From the NCBI GenBank assembly GCA_026075535.2, contig AP026545.1:7192001-7256000 (forward strand): DNA of 64,000 nt. The letters are read 5' to 3'. Every line of letters begins with the position of its first letter. Position 1 is the first letter of the stretch. Shown here one piece after another: positions 1-11,078 of the stretch. This DNA is from Tricholoma matsutake. Taxonomy: Eukaryota; Basidiomycota; Agaricomycetes; Agaricales; Tricholomataceae. The notes under the pieces were generated by a model, which saw only the letters and a list, made by a program, of their open reading frames with translations, ran no database searches and had not been told where the DNA came from. Both the position numbers and the translations under genes were made by a program.

Positions 1-760
1 AATAAATGAAATGAGAAGAAAAAAAAACATACCAGCAGCTGAAGACTGATGACATCTCTTGGGCCTTTTTTTTGGTTTGCCTCATCGATCCCCCCTCTCC
101 CCGTGTCCCATTGTTGTTGTTGTTGTTGTTGTCCCCTGTTGTTGTTCCCTGGTTGTCATTGTCATTGTCCCATCCTTGTCCTCGTTGTTCCCCCATCCCT
201 CTCCTCTTCTCGTGCCTGCGTTGCATTGGCGTGCTGCTGTCATTGTCATTGTCCTCCCCCATCGTTTGCTTGTGCCATCCCAGTGTTTTCATTCCCCCTT
301 GTCGTCCCATCATTGTTGTCATCAATGTACCTAAAAGGTTTGTTAGTAAAAAAAGAATAGAATGAGAAAGAAAAAAAAACATACCTGTGGCCCAAGAGAT
401 GTCAGCATGTCAATGACATCTCTTGGGCCCCTTTTGTGTTCAGTTTGTCTTTATCTTGTCATTGCATTGGCATCTCATCATTGCCGTTTGTGTTGTTTTG
501 AAGTTGCACCCATTCCCACCCCCTTGTGGCGGTGGTTCTTGGGTGGTGGCTGTGTCGGTTGTTGTTGTGGTTTTTGGGCCATGGCATCATTAGAGATTAA
601 AATAAAACCTATCATTAATGAAAAATGAGTCAGTTATAACAAAACAACAAAGAACATTTCAACAAAACATACCAGTAAATAAAAATGAATGAGAAAGAAA
701 AAAAACTTACCTGTGGTCCAAGAGACGTTGATGACGTCTCCTGGGCCTCATTTTAGGAGT
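1..760 (-). repeat. Hairpin plus intron-like tandem modules (3 units)
   Basis: Three modules read on the minus strand. Each is a palindrome followed by a spliceosomal-intron-like segment. Unit 2 is the clearest: perfect 16-bp arms at 389-404 and 414-429 (GGCCCAAGAGATGTCA), then 5' splice site GTATG at 384-380, a poly-T tract, branch point ACTAAC at 347-342, and TTTTAG ending at 331, giving a 54-nt intron. Unit 3 has its palindrome at 715-746 and GTAAG at 710-706, with a possible AG at 609. Unit 1 (GTATG at 32-28) is cut by the window edge. The sequence between is low-complexity and pyrimidine-rich, and its open frames are not genes. The same modules recur at 13328-13603, 16189-16420 and 19720-19793. 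Confidence 0.7.
111..132. repeat. TGT/GTT microsatellite
   Basis: About seven uninterrupted TTG triplets inside the low-complexity stretch between hairpin modules 1 and 2. Confidence 0.8.
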
Positions 761-1019
761 GGGTGGGGGAGTGGTAGTGGTAGTGGTGCAAGTGGTGAGT
801 GGTATGGTGGTGGTAGAGTCAGTAGGAGGGAGGCAGCACCATCTGCTGCAAATGTTGGAAGAGAAAGAAAGGGCATGTGAATATGTGAGAACCTGGTTGA
901 TATTGCATGTGAAGTTGATGTGTCGGGTATGTCGGATATAGATATGTAGCCCAGATATGTCATGTGACCAATTGCATGAGGGCAGGTAGGGATAACTTAA
1001 CTCTTCCACAATGCATAGA

Positions 1020-1530
1020 TGGCAACAAAATGAAATTCAGCCTCTTGTGGTATGAAATATTATCTGAGATTCCCTGCAAAAAACATTCTTTAGGGCATGA
1101 AATATAAACAGTCAATTCAATCTTTAATGGATGAAACCTACCTTCTACTAAAGCATCTTATAATGGTATGAAATTTCTATTCTATCTCAGGCTGAAAAAC
1201 ACACTCTGTAATCCACACCTTTGAGGCAGGAAATATTATCCCATAAATTGTTCAAAAACTTGATGAAAATTCATATGTTAGATGGTTGAAAATCCATACC
1301 CTCATCTTAAAATCACCCCCTGCTTTTCATCCCCTTGTAAAATGAAATTTCATTCCATTAGGTTATGAAAAATTTGTAAGGTAACACATATGAACTCCAT
1401 CCCTTGGATGGCTGAAATATATGGGATGAAAATTCATCCCAAATTCATCCACCCTGAATTCAGCCATTTATGTTAGGAAATTCACATTTTAGCACTTAAA
1501 TGGCTGAAAACCCTACCATGCCAGATCCAC
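1020..1530. repeat. Degenerate GATGAAA-type palindromic repeat tract
   Basis: About ten loosely spaced copies of a GGNTGAAA core (for example near 1130, 1165, 1290 and 1410), several of them locally palindromic, such as GGATGAAAATTCATCC near 1420-1445. There is no coding potential and the copies are strongly diverged. I do not recognise the family. Confidence 0.4.
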
Positions 1531-1727
1531 AGTGAATTCTGTCATCCATCAGTCATCAGTTGTCTGGACTCCATATCCTGTAAGATGGGTAAGTAATATG
1601 AGCCCGCTTCATCCTTGTGAGAGCTGACCTGTGCAGGCATCAATCTGCTCTCTGATCAGTCACTCTAATTTTGCTCAGTGGTTGTAAGAAAGCCAATTGC
1701 ATTGCTAATCTACAGCTAGCTGGTATT

Positions 1728-2400
1728 TTATGATCCCCCCCTATTCAACAGTGCCTGTTTCAGGGCCCTTTGCTCCTTCAGTCTGGCTAGTGCACTCTGT
1801 TTTGTTACTGCGTGATCACATACAATGTAGCTTGGAAACACCTGGCTAACGGGGGAATCAGCTGCTGCCAATGGCTGGTACAGTGAAATCAATTCATTGA
1901 CACCTACCAGTTCCACCAGTTCAACAGATCATCCACTTCGTCCTTCTCCTCTGGATCATCTGAGAGGTCCAGGACACTTTCGTAAAATTGTTCAGAATCC
2001 ATCATGGTGTCCAACCGACAGAACACTGAAGAGGATGATAATGCGATGCAAAGCTGGTTAGATCATCAGTGATGGGTTACTAGCGTGCCAACTCCCCACA
2101 CACCTGTGTGGCTACATGGGCCAGGGAGGCAGTAGTGACCCGGGTCATGCTGTGGATATGAGCATTACCTGACCTTGATGCCTTTACCTCTTTCTCTACC
2201 GGACTGGGTGAGGGATAGCCCCTGTTTGTCTTGACATTCCGGGAGAGGGGTGGGTGGACAAGTATGCTGGGAGGGCTTATCCACTCCAGAGCAACACCTT
2301 TCAAGCTCTTAGTATCATCTGATCTTGTGCTGGATATGCCATTTTGAATCTTTAATGGATGAGAAAAGGTATGTAGATTCATGGAGCAATCAATGTACTA
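1728..2400 (-). pseudogene. Fragment of a widespread uncharacterised basidiomycete protein family (DUF6698-like)
   Basis: The minus strand encodes, in order: a segment with DDTKSLKG and ALEWISPP; PPLSRNVKTNRGY; VEKEVKASRSGNAHIHSMTR followed by ASLAHVATQ; an acidic EQFYESVLDLSDDPEE stretch; and a C-terminus with LLNWWN and KQSALARLKEQRA. This order is familiar to me from a large basidiomycete repeat family that I associate with DUF6698 (from memory, not searched). The copy is dead: the central part after NRGY is deleted, and there are stops and frameshifts between 1916 and 2080. Function is unknown. The upstream part may reach about 2900 but is too degraded to place. Confidence 0.5.
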
Positions 2401-3049
2401 ATTCTGCGACCACCATACACTCTTCATTAGAAGCTTCCATGAGGTGCTCCAGAAGATGGGGCACCATGCGCAAGAGTTGTTGGAATGTTCTATGCTCTTT
2501 TCTGGCCCTGCAACATGGAAGAGTATTAGCTGAGAAGTAGATTAATCAAGTATGATACTTGCTCAGGAGTGAGCGACTCTTCTACGACTTCCCCCTCCTC
2601 ACCCATGTGAAGTATGCCATTGGTCAGCAATGGTTGGATGCTGCACATTACATGCACTGCTTGGCCAAAATGTTGCCCATTATGAACTAAGGGATCACTG
2701 GCATGGCTGAGTGGTAGCATTAAAGCATGGCATGGTGGAAATACAATGGACACATGGCTTTTTCCTGTTCCCAAGCTTGAGGATTGATGCTTGTAGCATT
2801 GTCTGGAGGAGAGTTCTCATCTGGCATTGGGGATACAATGGGGGCCAAGGAGGATGGGGCCCATTGCTTGCTGCACCAACTTTTAATGACCTCACTAACT
2901 CAGAGTCTGTCAATCTGAGTCATGGTGCACCCTTGCTGACTCAGAGTCAGTCAATCTGAGTCATGGTGGGGTGACTCATTCAAAGCCTAGCAGCACATAA
3001 ATGCCTGGCCAATTCAACCAACAAAGCCCAACTCAACACCTAGCATTGA

Positions 3050-3190
3050 ATTGAGCCCCTCGCCTTTGTCAAGCTCTGGTTCCTTTCTTCATGCCAAGGC
3101 ATCCACAGCTGCTGACAGTGACCACTGCCCCAATGTACCAGCAGATATTGCTCAACAAGGTATACAACTCGACAAATGTCATCCGGTACC
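3050..3190 (+). pseudogene. 5' side of an uncharacterised pseudogene interrupted by element A
   Basis: The sequence just left of element A reads, across the insertion (TSD GTACC), into the sequence right of 9243. The joined frame passes through a NVIRYL-type segment into KWHWCIAWNLAAASL. It has no recognised domain and is the upstream part of the remnant at 9239-10076. Confidence 0.35.
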
Positions 3191-3616
3191 TATAAGGGCA
3201 ACCTAAGCCTCTAGCAAAGGGAAATCCGAAGTTAAAATTATACTACATAATACAGGCATTGGGGACACACCTAGCAAAGGGAAATCCGAAGAGAAAACTC
3301 TAAGGATCCCCTTGCTGATGCCCAGTATATGTGAAGATGACAAAAATCAAATATAACCTAAAAATAGAAAAAGGTGGAGATAGGTGGATCAAGGCCGCCG
3401 AATGACATCATACCAAGGGGTATGTGTCGGAAGGGGTACTCCGCCTCTAAATATAAAAGTGTCAACATGTACAAACATGATAGCAAGGGAAAATTAGTAA
3501 TAAAATCCGGAAAAATCATAGAAAATGAAGAATAGAAGGAAATGAGGTGGGGAAAAATATAGGACGAACATAAAAAATAGGAAAAACACACAGGGCACCC
3601 CCCTAGTCCCCTTACA
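3191..3616 (-). repeat. 3' LTR of element A
   Basis: 426-bp LTR. Minus-strand ends are TGTAAGGGG and CCCTTATA. It differs from the 5' LTR at seven positions, each a CG in one copy and TG or CA in the other. Confidence 0.95.
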
Positions 3617-3632
3617 TCACCCCCTCTCTAAG
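3617..3632 (-). other. Polypurine tract of element A
   Basis: On the minus strand, CTTAGAGAGGGGGTGA abuts the 3' LTR. This is the expected primer for plus-strand cDNA synthesis. Confidence 0.8.
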
Positions 3633-3651
3633 ATGCATCGCCCCGATGCAT

Positions 3652-6600
3652 TCAAAATCGCATACGACCAAAGTCCGTGACTTGAATGTGATGCGGTGCA
3701 GCAGTGTGCCGTCGGTGGAATTCCTTGACTAACCGAGGGGCATTTACATCAGACTCTTTGACCCATGAGTTCTCCTCATACCCATAACCCTTCCAATGTA
3801 CCAAATACTGGAGTTTTCCTCGACGCAAATGACTGTCCAAGATTGACTCGACTTCGTATTGGGGTTCTCCCTTGATCACTGTAGGTGGTGGTGGTGGGTG
3901 TGAATGGCGTCCCGGGAATGGATCTGGGGGAGCTGGAAGCAATTTGACGACATGGAAGACGGGATGGAGTCTGGACATGGAGGCTGGGAGGCATAGACGA
4001 TAGGCATGTGTTCCAATGCACTTGACAATGGGGAAAGGTCCCAAGAAGCGATGAGCGAGTTTCTTGGATGGACGTGTAGTGGAGATGTCACTGGAGTCAA
4101 GATAAACTCGATCACCAACCTTGTACTGAGGGGTTGGGGAGTGGCGTTGGTTGTAAAATCGCACCATGTCATCCTTCACCTTTGCTAAGGCTGCCCTTGC
4201 CTCCTCCAAGCTATCTCTCATGCGTTCTGTGAACTCATTCACCATCTCGATGTGTGAGGGAGTTTGGCGAGGTTCAAATCCCATGCGTGGATGTCGTCCA
4301 GTGTCTAAGAGGAAAGGGGTCTGTTGAGTGGAAGCATGGACATGGTTGTTGTATCTGAACTCGGCCAAAGGAAGGAGATCATCCCAATCGTCCTGGCGTT
4401 CATTGACAAAGAGGCGGATGTACTGCTCCAGTTCCTGGTTGACTCACTCCGTCTGGCCATCAGTTTGTGGGTGATAAGCGGTTGAAGCGAGGAGTTTGAT
4501 CCCCAGGAGTTGGTACAGCTCACGAGTGAACTCTGCCATGAACTGAGGGCCACAATCCGAGAGGAAGGCACCAGGAAGTCCATGTAATTTCCACACGTGG
4601 TGGAGGTAGAGTCGAGCGGCACCTAGGGCACTGACAGTGGTATGAGTGGGAATGAAGTGAGCACGTTTTCCCACTGAGTCAACTGTGCACATCACTGCAT
4701 CAAACCTGTTTGACTCTGGCAATTCCACCACAAAGTCAACACTGACGACATCCCAACGACTCTCTGGAACAGGAAGAGGGTGTAGCTCACCAATAGGCTT
4801 GTGACAAGGAACCTTGGTGCGTAAGCAAAGGTCACAAGTGCGACAATACTGACCAATGAGCCATGACATTTGTGGCCACCAATAGTTCCGTGAGGTGAGC
4901 TCCAAGGTCTTCCAGCGTCTGGGGTGGCCAGCAATCTGTGAGTCATGGTGTTGGGATATGATACGCCGGCGAAGGTCTGGGTCATTGGGAACATAGATGC
5001 GATCCCTGAAATACAACAAGTCCTCCTTTTCAGCCCACTCTGCCGCACGTAAGGAAAGGGTCGATCCCTTCCTCAGTTCTTTAACAGCTCAGGCGACAAC
5101 ATCCTCATGTAAACCGCTACGGTTTGCACGACGAATGTCACGTAGGATGTCCCGCTCCTCGCCCTGGGGTGCGATGCCTTCCAGTGCCCGAATGGTGAAC
5201 AGGTCTGGCTGCAACAGCACAATGTTTTGGTTGTCACTGCTGCCATCCCCATGGTCTGCACGTCGGGATAGGGCATCGGTCTTCCCCATGCTGCAACCTG
5301 GACAGTGGTGCAAGGAGAAGTCGAATCTAGATAGATACAGGGACCAACGAGCTTGACGACGGTTCAATTTCTTGGCCGTCATGAAGTACTCAAGATTCTT
5401 GTGATCTGTCCAAATTTCCACCTTGTGTTGGGCATCCTCGAGGAAGTGTCGCCACTCCTCAAGCGCACACATTATCGCCAACATCTCCTTGTCATGGATC
5501 TCGTAGTTTTGCTCTACAGCACTAAGGCTTTTGGAGTAGAACGCAACAGGATGCCACTTCTGGTCCTCTGGAGACTGCTGAGACAACACGGCGCCCGTCG
5601 CAAAGTCAGAACTGTCGGCTTCTACACGAAAAGGACGCGAATCGTCAGCAAAGGTAAGGATCAGAGCAGAAGTGACCATCTCCTTAAGCTTTTCGAACAC
5701 CTCCTGTTGTGCATTATCCCACCTCCATGCCTCCTTTCCTGTCAAGTCAAACAGTGGTCGTGCATAATGTGAGAAATCCTTGATAAAACACTGATAGAAA
5801 TTGATGAAGCCCAGGAAAGACTGCACCTCCTTCTTGTTCGTGGGCATCGGCCAAGCTGTGACCCCGTTTACCTTGATAGGATCCATCTCCACTTGACCCT
5901 CCGAGATAATCAGGCCGAGGTACTCGATCTTGGTCCTTTCAAACTCACATTTGTCCTGACGAAGGTAGAGTTTGTACCGTCGAAGTCACTCTAGGACGAG
6001 GCGTGTGATGCGACGGTGCTCTTCAACCGTGCGAGTGAAGATGAGGATGTCATCGAGATAGATGCAGACAACGCCTTCAAGGATGAGGTCGTGGAAGATG
6101 TTGTTCATCATGGTCTGAAAGGTGGCAGGGCTATTAGTAAGGCCAAAGAACATGACAAGCGGTTCAAAAAGACCACGGTTGGTACGAAAGGCTGCCTTCC
6201 ACTCATCTCCCTCCTTTATCCTCACATTATTATAGCCCCAACGGACATCGAGCTTGGTGAAGTATTGGGCTCCATGGAGCTGGTTTACGAGTTCGGAGAT
6301 GAGGGGTAGTGGGTAGCGATTTTTGACCGTGATGTTGTTGAGCCTTCTGTAGTCTTGAACCGGTCGAAGTGAGCCATCCTTCTTCTTGACAAAGAAAAAG
6401 GGAGAGGCCATGGGTGACTTCGATGGTCGAATATGTCCAGAGGCCAGGTGCTCATCGATGAACTGGTCAAGCTGCCATTGTTCTTCCGGAGAGAGAGGAT
6501 AGACCTTGCAGGATGAAGGGGTTGCACCGGGGGTGAGTTCGATCGCGTGATCCCATGGCTTGTGTGCAGGAAGAGAGTCGAATGACTCCTTGGAGAACAC

Positions 6601-7572
6601 GTCTTCAAACTCATGGAGATGAGGGAGTAAGGAGTTAGTAGAGGATTTAGCAGCGTTGTTTTTGTGGAAGGCCTCAGTGAGGCGTTGGGATATGTTCGAT
6701 GTGGCACACACCTCATGTGATGAGCGAATCGCAGTGTAGAAGATCCGATCACCCTCCTCCACTTCCTCTGGGTCCTCATCATCATCATCCGAGTCCGGCA
6801 TTAGATCAGGAACCCCTTCCAATTCCACTTCAGGAATAGGCAGGGGTCCAGCACGACACTTCTGAGTATGTTGTATTGCCGCCTTCTGTCCACAACGTTC
6901 TTGCCTGGCTTCTGTGAAACATGTCCGACAGTGGGATGGACATCGGCTCATGGTAACCTCCCCGGTATGCCAGTCGACCTCTGGGTTATGGTCTCGAAGC
7001 CATGGATATCCCAAAATCACCTTTTGCTTTCCTAATTGAGTGACAGCAAAAAGGGCACGCTCACTATGATCTTTGTAATGGAGAACCAGGTCTGCAACCT
7101 CTCGGATGGCACCAGCTTCATTTGGGGATCCATCCACGTTATATACAGGTATCGGACGTGAGAGTGAGCAAGTATTTAGGCGATGTTGTTGTACCAGATG
7201 GGAATCGATGAAGAGACCAGTTGCACCAGAGTCCAGGAGCACAGAGACACCGAGTATCTGTCCAGTGTCGGTCGTCTGCAGTTCGATGGCTAGGTTTAAG
7301 GAATGTGCAGAGGGAGTGGATGCCACAATATACTTGCATGGTAGTTTACGCTCCCATGATTTAATTTTGGGATGTGGAGTAGAAGGAGAGATGGGGAGAG
7401 CAGGTACATCTTTAGCCAACTTCGAAGGGTCAGAGAGGGGAGCAGTCACAGAAATGGATTCATTCTCCAGGGATTCAACTGACAAGACTTCAAAGCGGTT
7501 ATGGACAGGCAGTGAGGGCATACGATTCACTCGCTGTGAATAGGAAAATCCTGCTCCTCTACAACTTCCAAC
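3652..7572 (-). pseudogene. pol: Element A pol: protease, RT, RNase H, integrase, chromodomain
   Basis: One reading frame of about 1290 codons runs 7572 to 3652, first ATG at 7521. Retropepsin DSGATGLFID is near 7225; the RT core has KLDVRWGYNN near 6245 and YLDD near 6060; RNase H has VEADSSDFATGAVL near 5610 and TDHKNLEYF near 5400; the integrase zinc finger and catalytic core span about 4950-4440 (VDFVVELP, LSDCGPQF, QTDGQTE); the chromodomain (YEVESILDSHL to NSWVKESDV) lies near 3860-3730. The frame is broken only by TGA at 5988-5986, 5091-5089 and 4446-4444, each where relatives carry Arg (for example QTDGQTE-stop-VNQELEQ), consistent with CGA to TGA. Pol lies in the -1 frame relative to gag with a 46-nt overlap. 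I see no canonical slippery heptamer there. Confidence 0.93.
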
Positions 7573-8781
7573 TTAATCTCCTCTGCAACTTGATCCTTCG
7601 CTTCCTCAACATCTACAAGTGCCAACAAATCTTGCAGGAGTTCGTCTCGTCCCTCGGGGGTGAGCATGCAGATATCCTGACGATGGGGACACGCTCCAGC
7701 CCTGTGTCCAGGTTCCCCACAATGGTAGCAGAGATCCAACTTACATGCATGGCTGCGGGCTGCATCAACATCCATTGGTACTGGGACATTGACGGCTGGT
7801 GTGGGAGTTTGACGAACAGGAATGGGGTTAGGGTGGGGGAGGCTTCGATTGAAGGTGTAGAGTGTATGAGTGGTAGTTGGAGCACGGAATGCAGCATTAG
7901 ACACCGCATTTGTGAGTCGGTTCTTGTCACAGAGTGAAGCAGCTTCATACCAAGCAAGGATATCATCGTCTGCTGGGCGCCCTTCCAACATCTGTGCAAT
8001 CTGGTCCTGAATTTCTCGGTTGAGCCCCCGTCGGAACTTCACCACCACTGGCAACCCACTCCCATATCCTGCCATGTCCACCAAATCCTTGAACTCATCG
8101 ATATAGTCGTCCACGGATTGACGTCCCTGGTGGTAAGTGGATGACTCAAGTCGTGTCACTGCTCGGTGGCGTTCATTGAGGGGGCAGAAGTGGCGTACAA
8201 ACTCAGCTCGAAAGTCACCCCAAGTGGAGAAAGGTAGAGAACTGAGTTCTTTAGTTTGACGTAGGATACGGTCCACATAGAGATAGGCGCGTTCAGATTT
8301 CATGTATGTGAAGGCCCAATAAATTTTTGCAGCCTCATCGACGAATTGATGCGACTGGAGACTAATGTATAACTCACAGGAATTAAGGAACGCACGTCCC
8401 TGCACACGTGCACCATTAAATTTGGTGGGGGGGGGACAGTTTGATCTGGGCACATTCCTTAGTGGACGCGTTTGGCAAAACGTCGTTGTTGGGTGCGCTT
8501 GGAGTCATAAAGGGGGAACTATTGGTCGTAGGGTTAGCCTGGAGGGTCCTAACGAAGTTTTCAATCGTAGATTTAAGCGAGTCGATTTGCGCGCGCATTC
8601 CGGAAACGTCGCTTTCAAGCACGTCGAAGCATTCTGATGCGTCCATGTCGCTAGGGAGCGCGTTTGGCGAAAATGGCGGCGTAATAAAAGCGAGAGTATC
8701 TGGAACGGTGTGTAGGGACTCTGTGGAGCTTTGGGAAGCATCGTCCAGTCCGTACCTGCCTATCTTGGGCAGCGCGTTCAC
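7527..8781 (-). pseudogene. gag: Element A gag (frameshifted)
   Basis: Starts at ATG 8781. An N-terminal segment of about 120 residues is separated from the main capsid-like ORF (8453-7527) by a one-base frame change at a run of nine G (8427-8435, plus strand). This may be a real mutation or a homopolymer sequencing error. The main part has a retrotransposon Gag fold signature (WGDFRAEFVRHFCPLNE and VKFRRGLNREIQ regions) and ends with a CCHC zinc knuckle, CYHCGEPGHRAGAC, near 7740-7695. The stop TGA at 7529-7527 overlaps pol. Gag would form the particle and bind the RNA. Confidence 0.9.
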
Positions 8782-8800
8782 GATTTTCGGGCCTTAGGGG

Positions 8801-8812
8801 AGAGTTTTCTAC
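8801..8812 (-). other. Self-priming primer-binding site of element A
   Basis: Two bases inside the 5' LTR, the minus strand reads AGAAAACTCT (8810-8801). This is the exact complement of AGAGTTTTCT within the LTR (8923-8914). That segment sits 28 nt after a TATA-like box and so is probably the mRNA 5' end. This is the arrangement of Tf1/sushi elements, which prime from their own transcript instead of a tRNA. Confidence 0.75.
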
Positions 8813-9238
8813 TATAAGGGCAACCTAAGCCTCTAGCAAAGGGAAATCCAAAGTTAAAATTATACTACATAATACAGGCATTGGGGACACACCTAGCAAA
8901 GGGAAATCCGAAGAGAAAACTCTAAGGATCCCCTTGCTGATGCCCAGTATATGTGAAGACGACAAAAATCAAATATAACCTAAAAATAGAAAAAGGCGGA
9001 GATAGGCGGATCAAGGCCGCCGAATGACATCATACCAAGGGGTATGTGTTGGAAGGGGTACTCCGCCTCTAAATATAAAAGTGTCAACATGTACAAACAT
9101 GATAGCAAGGGAAAATTAGTAATAAAATCCAGAAAAATCATAGAAAATGAAGAATAGAAGGAAATGAGGTGGGGAAAAATATAGGATGAACATAAAAAAT
9201 AGGAAAAACACACAGGGCACCCCCCTAGTCCCCTTACA
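8813..9238 (-). repeat. 5' LTR of element A
   Basis: 426-bp LTR, minus orientation, ends TGTAAGGGG and CCCTTATA. Confidence 0.95.
8923..8951 (-). promoter_or_regulatory. TATA-like box and inferred transcription start of element A
   Basis: TATAC begins at 8951 on the minus strand. The inferred start, AGAGTTTTCT at 8923, is 28 nt downstream. The start is inferred from complementarity to the PBS; the correct TATA spacing supports it independently. Confidence 0.55.
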
Positions 9239-10076
9239 GTACCTCAAGCCAGCTACACTGAAACTGACCAAATGGCACTGGTGCATAGCTTGGAACCTTG
9301 CTGCTGCATCTCTGATGGTCATATAAAGGCCCATCCATGCAAGGAAGTGCATAGTGCTGGGCGCACTGCCTGAACATTGTGAGCATTACCAATTCCTTGG
9401 GCCCAGCTGCTTGTGTCTGTTGCTTCAACAGGTTAGTGAAGACCTGGTCTTCACTGAAGTGGCCATATACATACCAGTCTTTGGACGCTACGCCAGGGAG
9501 TACATTGCCTAATGTGCAAATGGCCGATGCAGATACATCGGTCAGTCTCCATCTATACTGAAGAATGCAGTAAGTGTTTACAGTGGCCCAGTGCCATTAC
9601 AGAGGCTATATCAGGTGGTTGGCATTCCAGCGTGGACGTTTCCACCTTGAGGTAAGTTGGGAGGTTTCTCCAGAGCTCAAAGTACTTACCACATATTATG
9701 AAGAAAGTGACACATTGTGCCCTCCTCCCACTCTACATCACTGGGAATTAGAGTGCATCCCAAGGTCATTGAAGTGGACCTATGCAGAAGCAGGTAAGTG
9801 AAGAGCAATCCCAAAACATTCGAACTAACCCTGGCCATAGATTTAACCACCAAAGTGCCCCATTCTGTTGAGTACATGGATCTTGGTTATGAAACTGACT
9901 GGCACAAATTCTTGAAGCTTGATTCCATGGATAGGCCTGGGCTAACAGAGGTGGAATTCTTTGGCCTGTTTGCCAAGTGTGAGGTGTGCTTGCTCATCAT
10001 GATGCGCCAAGCATTCTGTAGCCACTACTGCAGCCTGCAAAGGGAGGATGATTTGGAGCTAACTGACCATGAGTAA
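9239..10076 (+). pseudogene. Uncharacterised basidiomycete protein remnant, 3' part
   Basis: Continuation of 3050-3190 after element A. The plus strand encodes KWHWCIAWNLAAASL, then a CIVLGALPEHCEHYQFLGPAACVCC-like stretch across frames to 9561. A second block at 9798-10076 ends in FFGLFAKCEVC, then MMRQAFCSHYC, a possible zinc site of the C-X2-C, H-X3-C kind. Several stops break the frame. I recognise the style from repeated mushroom proteins but know no function. Its final acidic tail is DDLELTDHE. Confidence 0.4.
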
Positions 10077-10784
10077 GAAAGGCAGCATGGATAAACCAAC
10101 CATCATTTAGACTTTTCATTTCAATCATTTTGTATATACCCTTCTAGATTTCAAATCAACTGTGTTGCATGACCTTACCCTCATAAAACATTTACCCCAT
10201 CAGTTATGTGGGGATGATCCTGAAAATAGGCAGCTCAGGAGCCCATCTATGCAAGGAAGCAGAAAATTATGAACATGCACCCCACAAAGTCTTAGGACTT
10301 TATTCCTTGAGGCATACTAGTAGAATAAGGGTAAAATAATGGTTAAGAGAACAAGAAGCACACCTTACTTCCTAGCATACATCACAATGACCATGCTTCA
10401 AAGGCTAGATATAATTAAATTTATCAATACTCATTTTCAACTATCATTAATGCCATATCTGGACTTTGACTGCTATGTATATGAGATGGAGAAAGCAACC
10501 AATGAAATATGTGGAATCAGTGGGGACCAACTTGAAGTTGGGAACTTGGGGATGAGCAGGCGTGATGCATTTGAATGGCATATAAATCAAGGGTAGCTGC
10601 ATAGGTACTGTTGCATCATGGCCAAAGCAAAAAAAGATGGCATGCAAATGGAGGCACGAATGGGCTGCCAAGTAGAGGAACAGCTGCCCAGCTGTTTGCT
10701 TGAGCGCACCTGGGCTGGGACATTTTAGCTGCCCACATCAGATATAAGAAATATGAATACCTTTCGGATGGCTGAGGGATTAAC
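10077..10784 (+). other. Mostly empty interval with one weak 85-codon ORF
   Basis: Only an ORF at 10339-10596 (85 codons) stands out. It has no recognised domain, no clear promoter and no homology I can name. The remainder is AT-rich spacer. Confidence 0.3.
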
Positions 10785-11011
10785 TGTAGGAATGCAGAAA
10801 AGATGACCAGACTGGGGATTGAACCCAGGCCCTCCTGGACATATACCAGATGCTCTGACCAACTGAGCTATCAGGTCTTATAGGGTTCAACAGAACAAGG
10901 ATACCACATAACCAGATGCAGATTGCTACAACTATCACATCACTTGTGTGTGTGTGCAAACTATGGTCTGTTAAGCACTGATTAAGCAGTGACAGATTAT
11001 ATAATCCAACA
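10785..11011 (-). repeat. TRIM 3' LTR
   Basis: 227-bp LTR. It differs from its partner at about six transitions. Confidence 0.8.
10804..10877 (-). tRNA. tRNA-like sequence in the TRIM 3' LTR
   Basis: Folds as a 74-nt cloverleaf on the minus strand: 7-bp acceptor (GACCTGA with TCTGGTC, one mismatch), D arm GCTC/GAGC, anticodon stem TCTGG/CCAGG, variable loop AGGGC, T arm CTGGG/CCCAG with loop TTCAATC. Box A (TAGCTCAGTTGG) and box B (GTTCAATCC) are intact, and TTTT follows 4 nt after the 3' end. The loop TATATGT would give anticodon UAU (Ile), but position 33 is A rather than U, so decoding is doubtful. More likely a captured pol III promoter unit. Confidence 0.6.
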
Positions 11012-11078
11012 CACCCCCTCAATCTGGCACACCTTAATCTGCTCAGGTAATCTGACAGAAGTGCCAGGGCCCATAACC

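Larger units (their letters stand above)
3191..9238 (-). mobile_element. Ty3/gypsy chromodomain retrotransposon A (complete with LTRs and TSD)
   Basis: A 6048-bp element flanked by the 5-bp TSD GTACC (3186-3190 and 9239-9243). It has two 426-bp LTRs, a self-priming PBS, gag, a long pol and a polypurine tract, all on the minus strand. Domain order is gag zinc knuckle, protease, RT, RNase H, integrase, chromodomain, which is typical of a chromovirus. It is non-functional now: gag carries a homopolymer frameshift and pol has three TGA codons at conserved arginines. The LTRs differ at only seven sites, all CpG transitions, so the insertion is fairly young. A solo LTR of the same family lies at 56840-57265. 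Confidence 0.95.

Noticed and set aside
49..1009. Several 60-100 codon ORFs on both strands
   Set aside because: Low-complexity pyrimidine-rich repeats open in many frames; no codon structure or family match.
3358..3591. 77-codon ORF repeated at 8980 and 57007
   Set aside because: It lies within each copy of the family-A LTR, with no evidence of translation.
7527..7572. Canonical slippery site in the gag/pol overlap of element A
   Set aside because: No X-XXY-YYZ heptamer in the gag frame within the 46-nt overlap.
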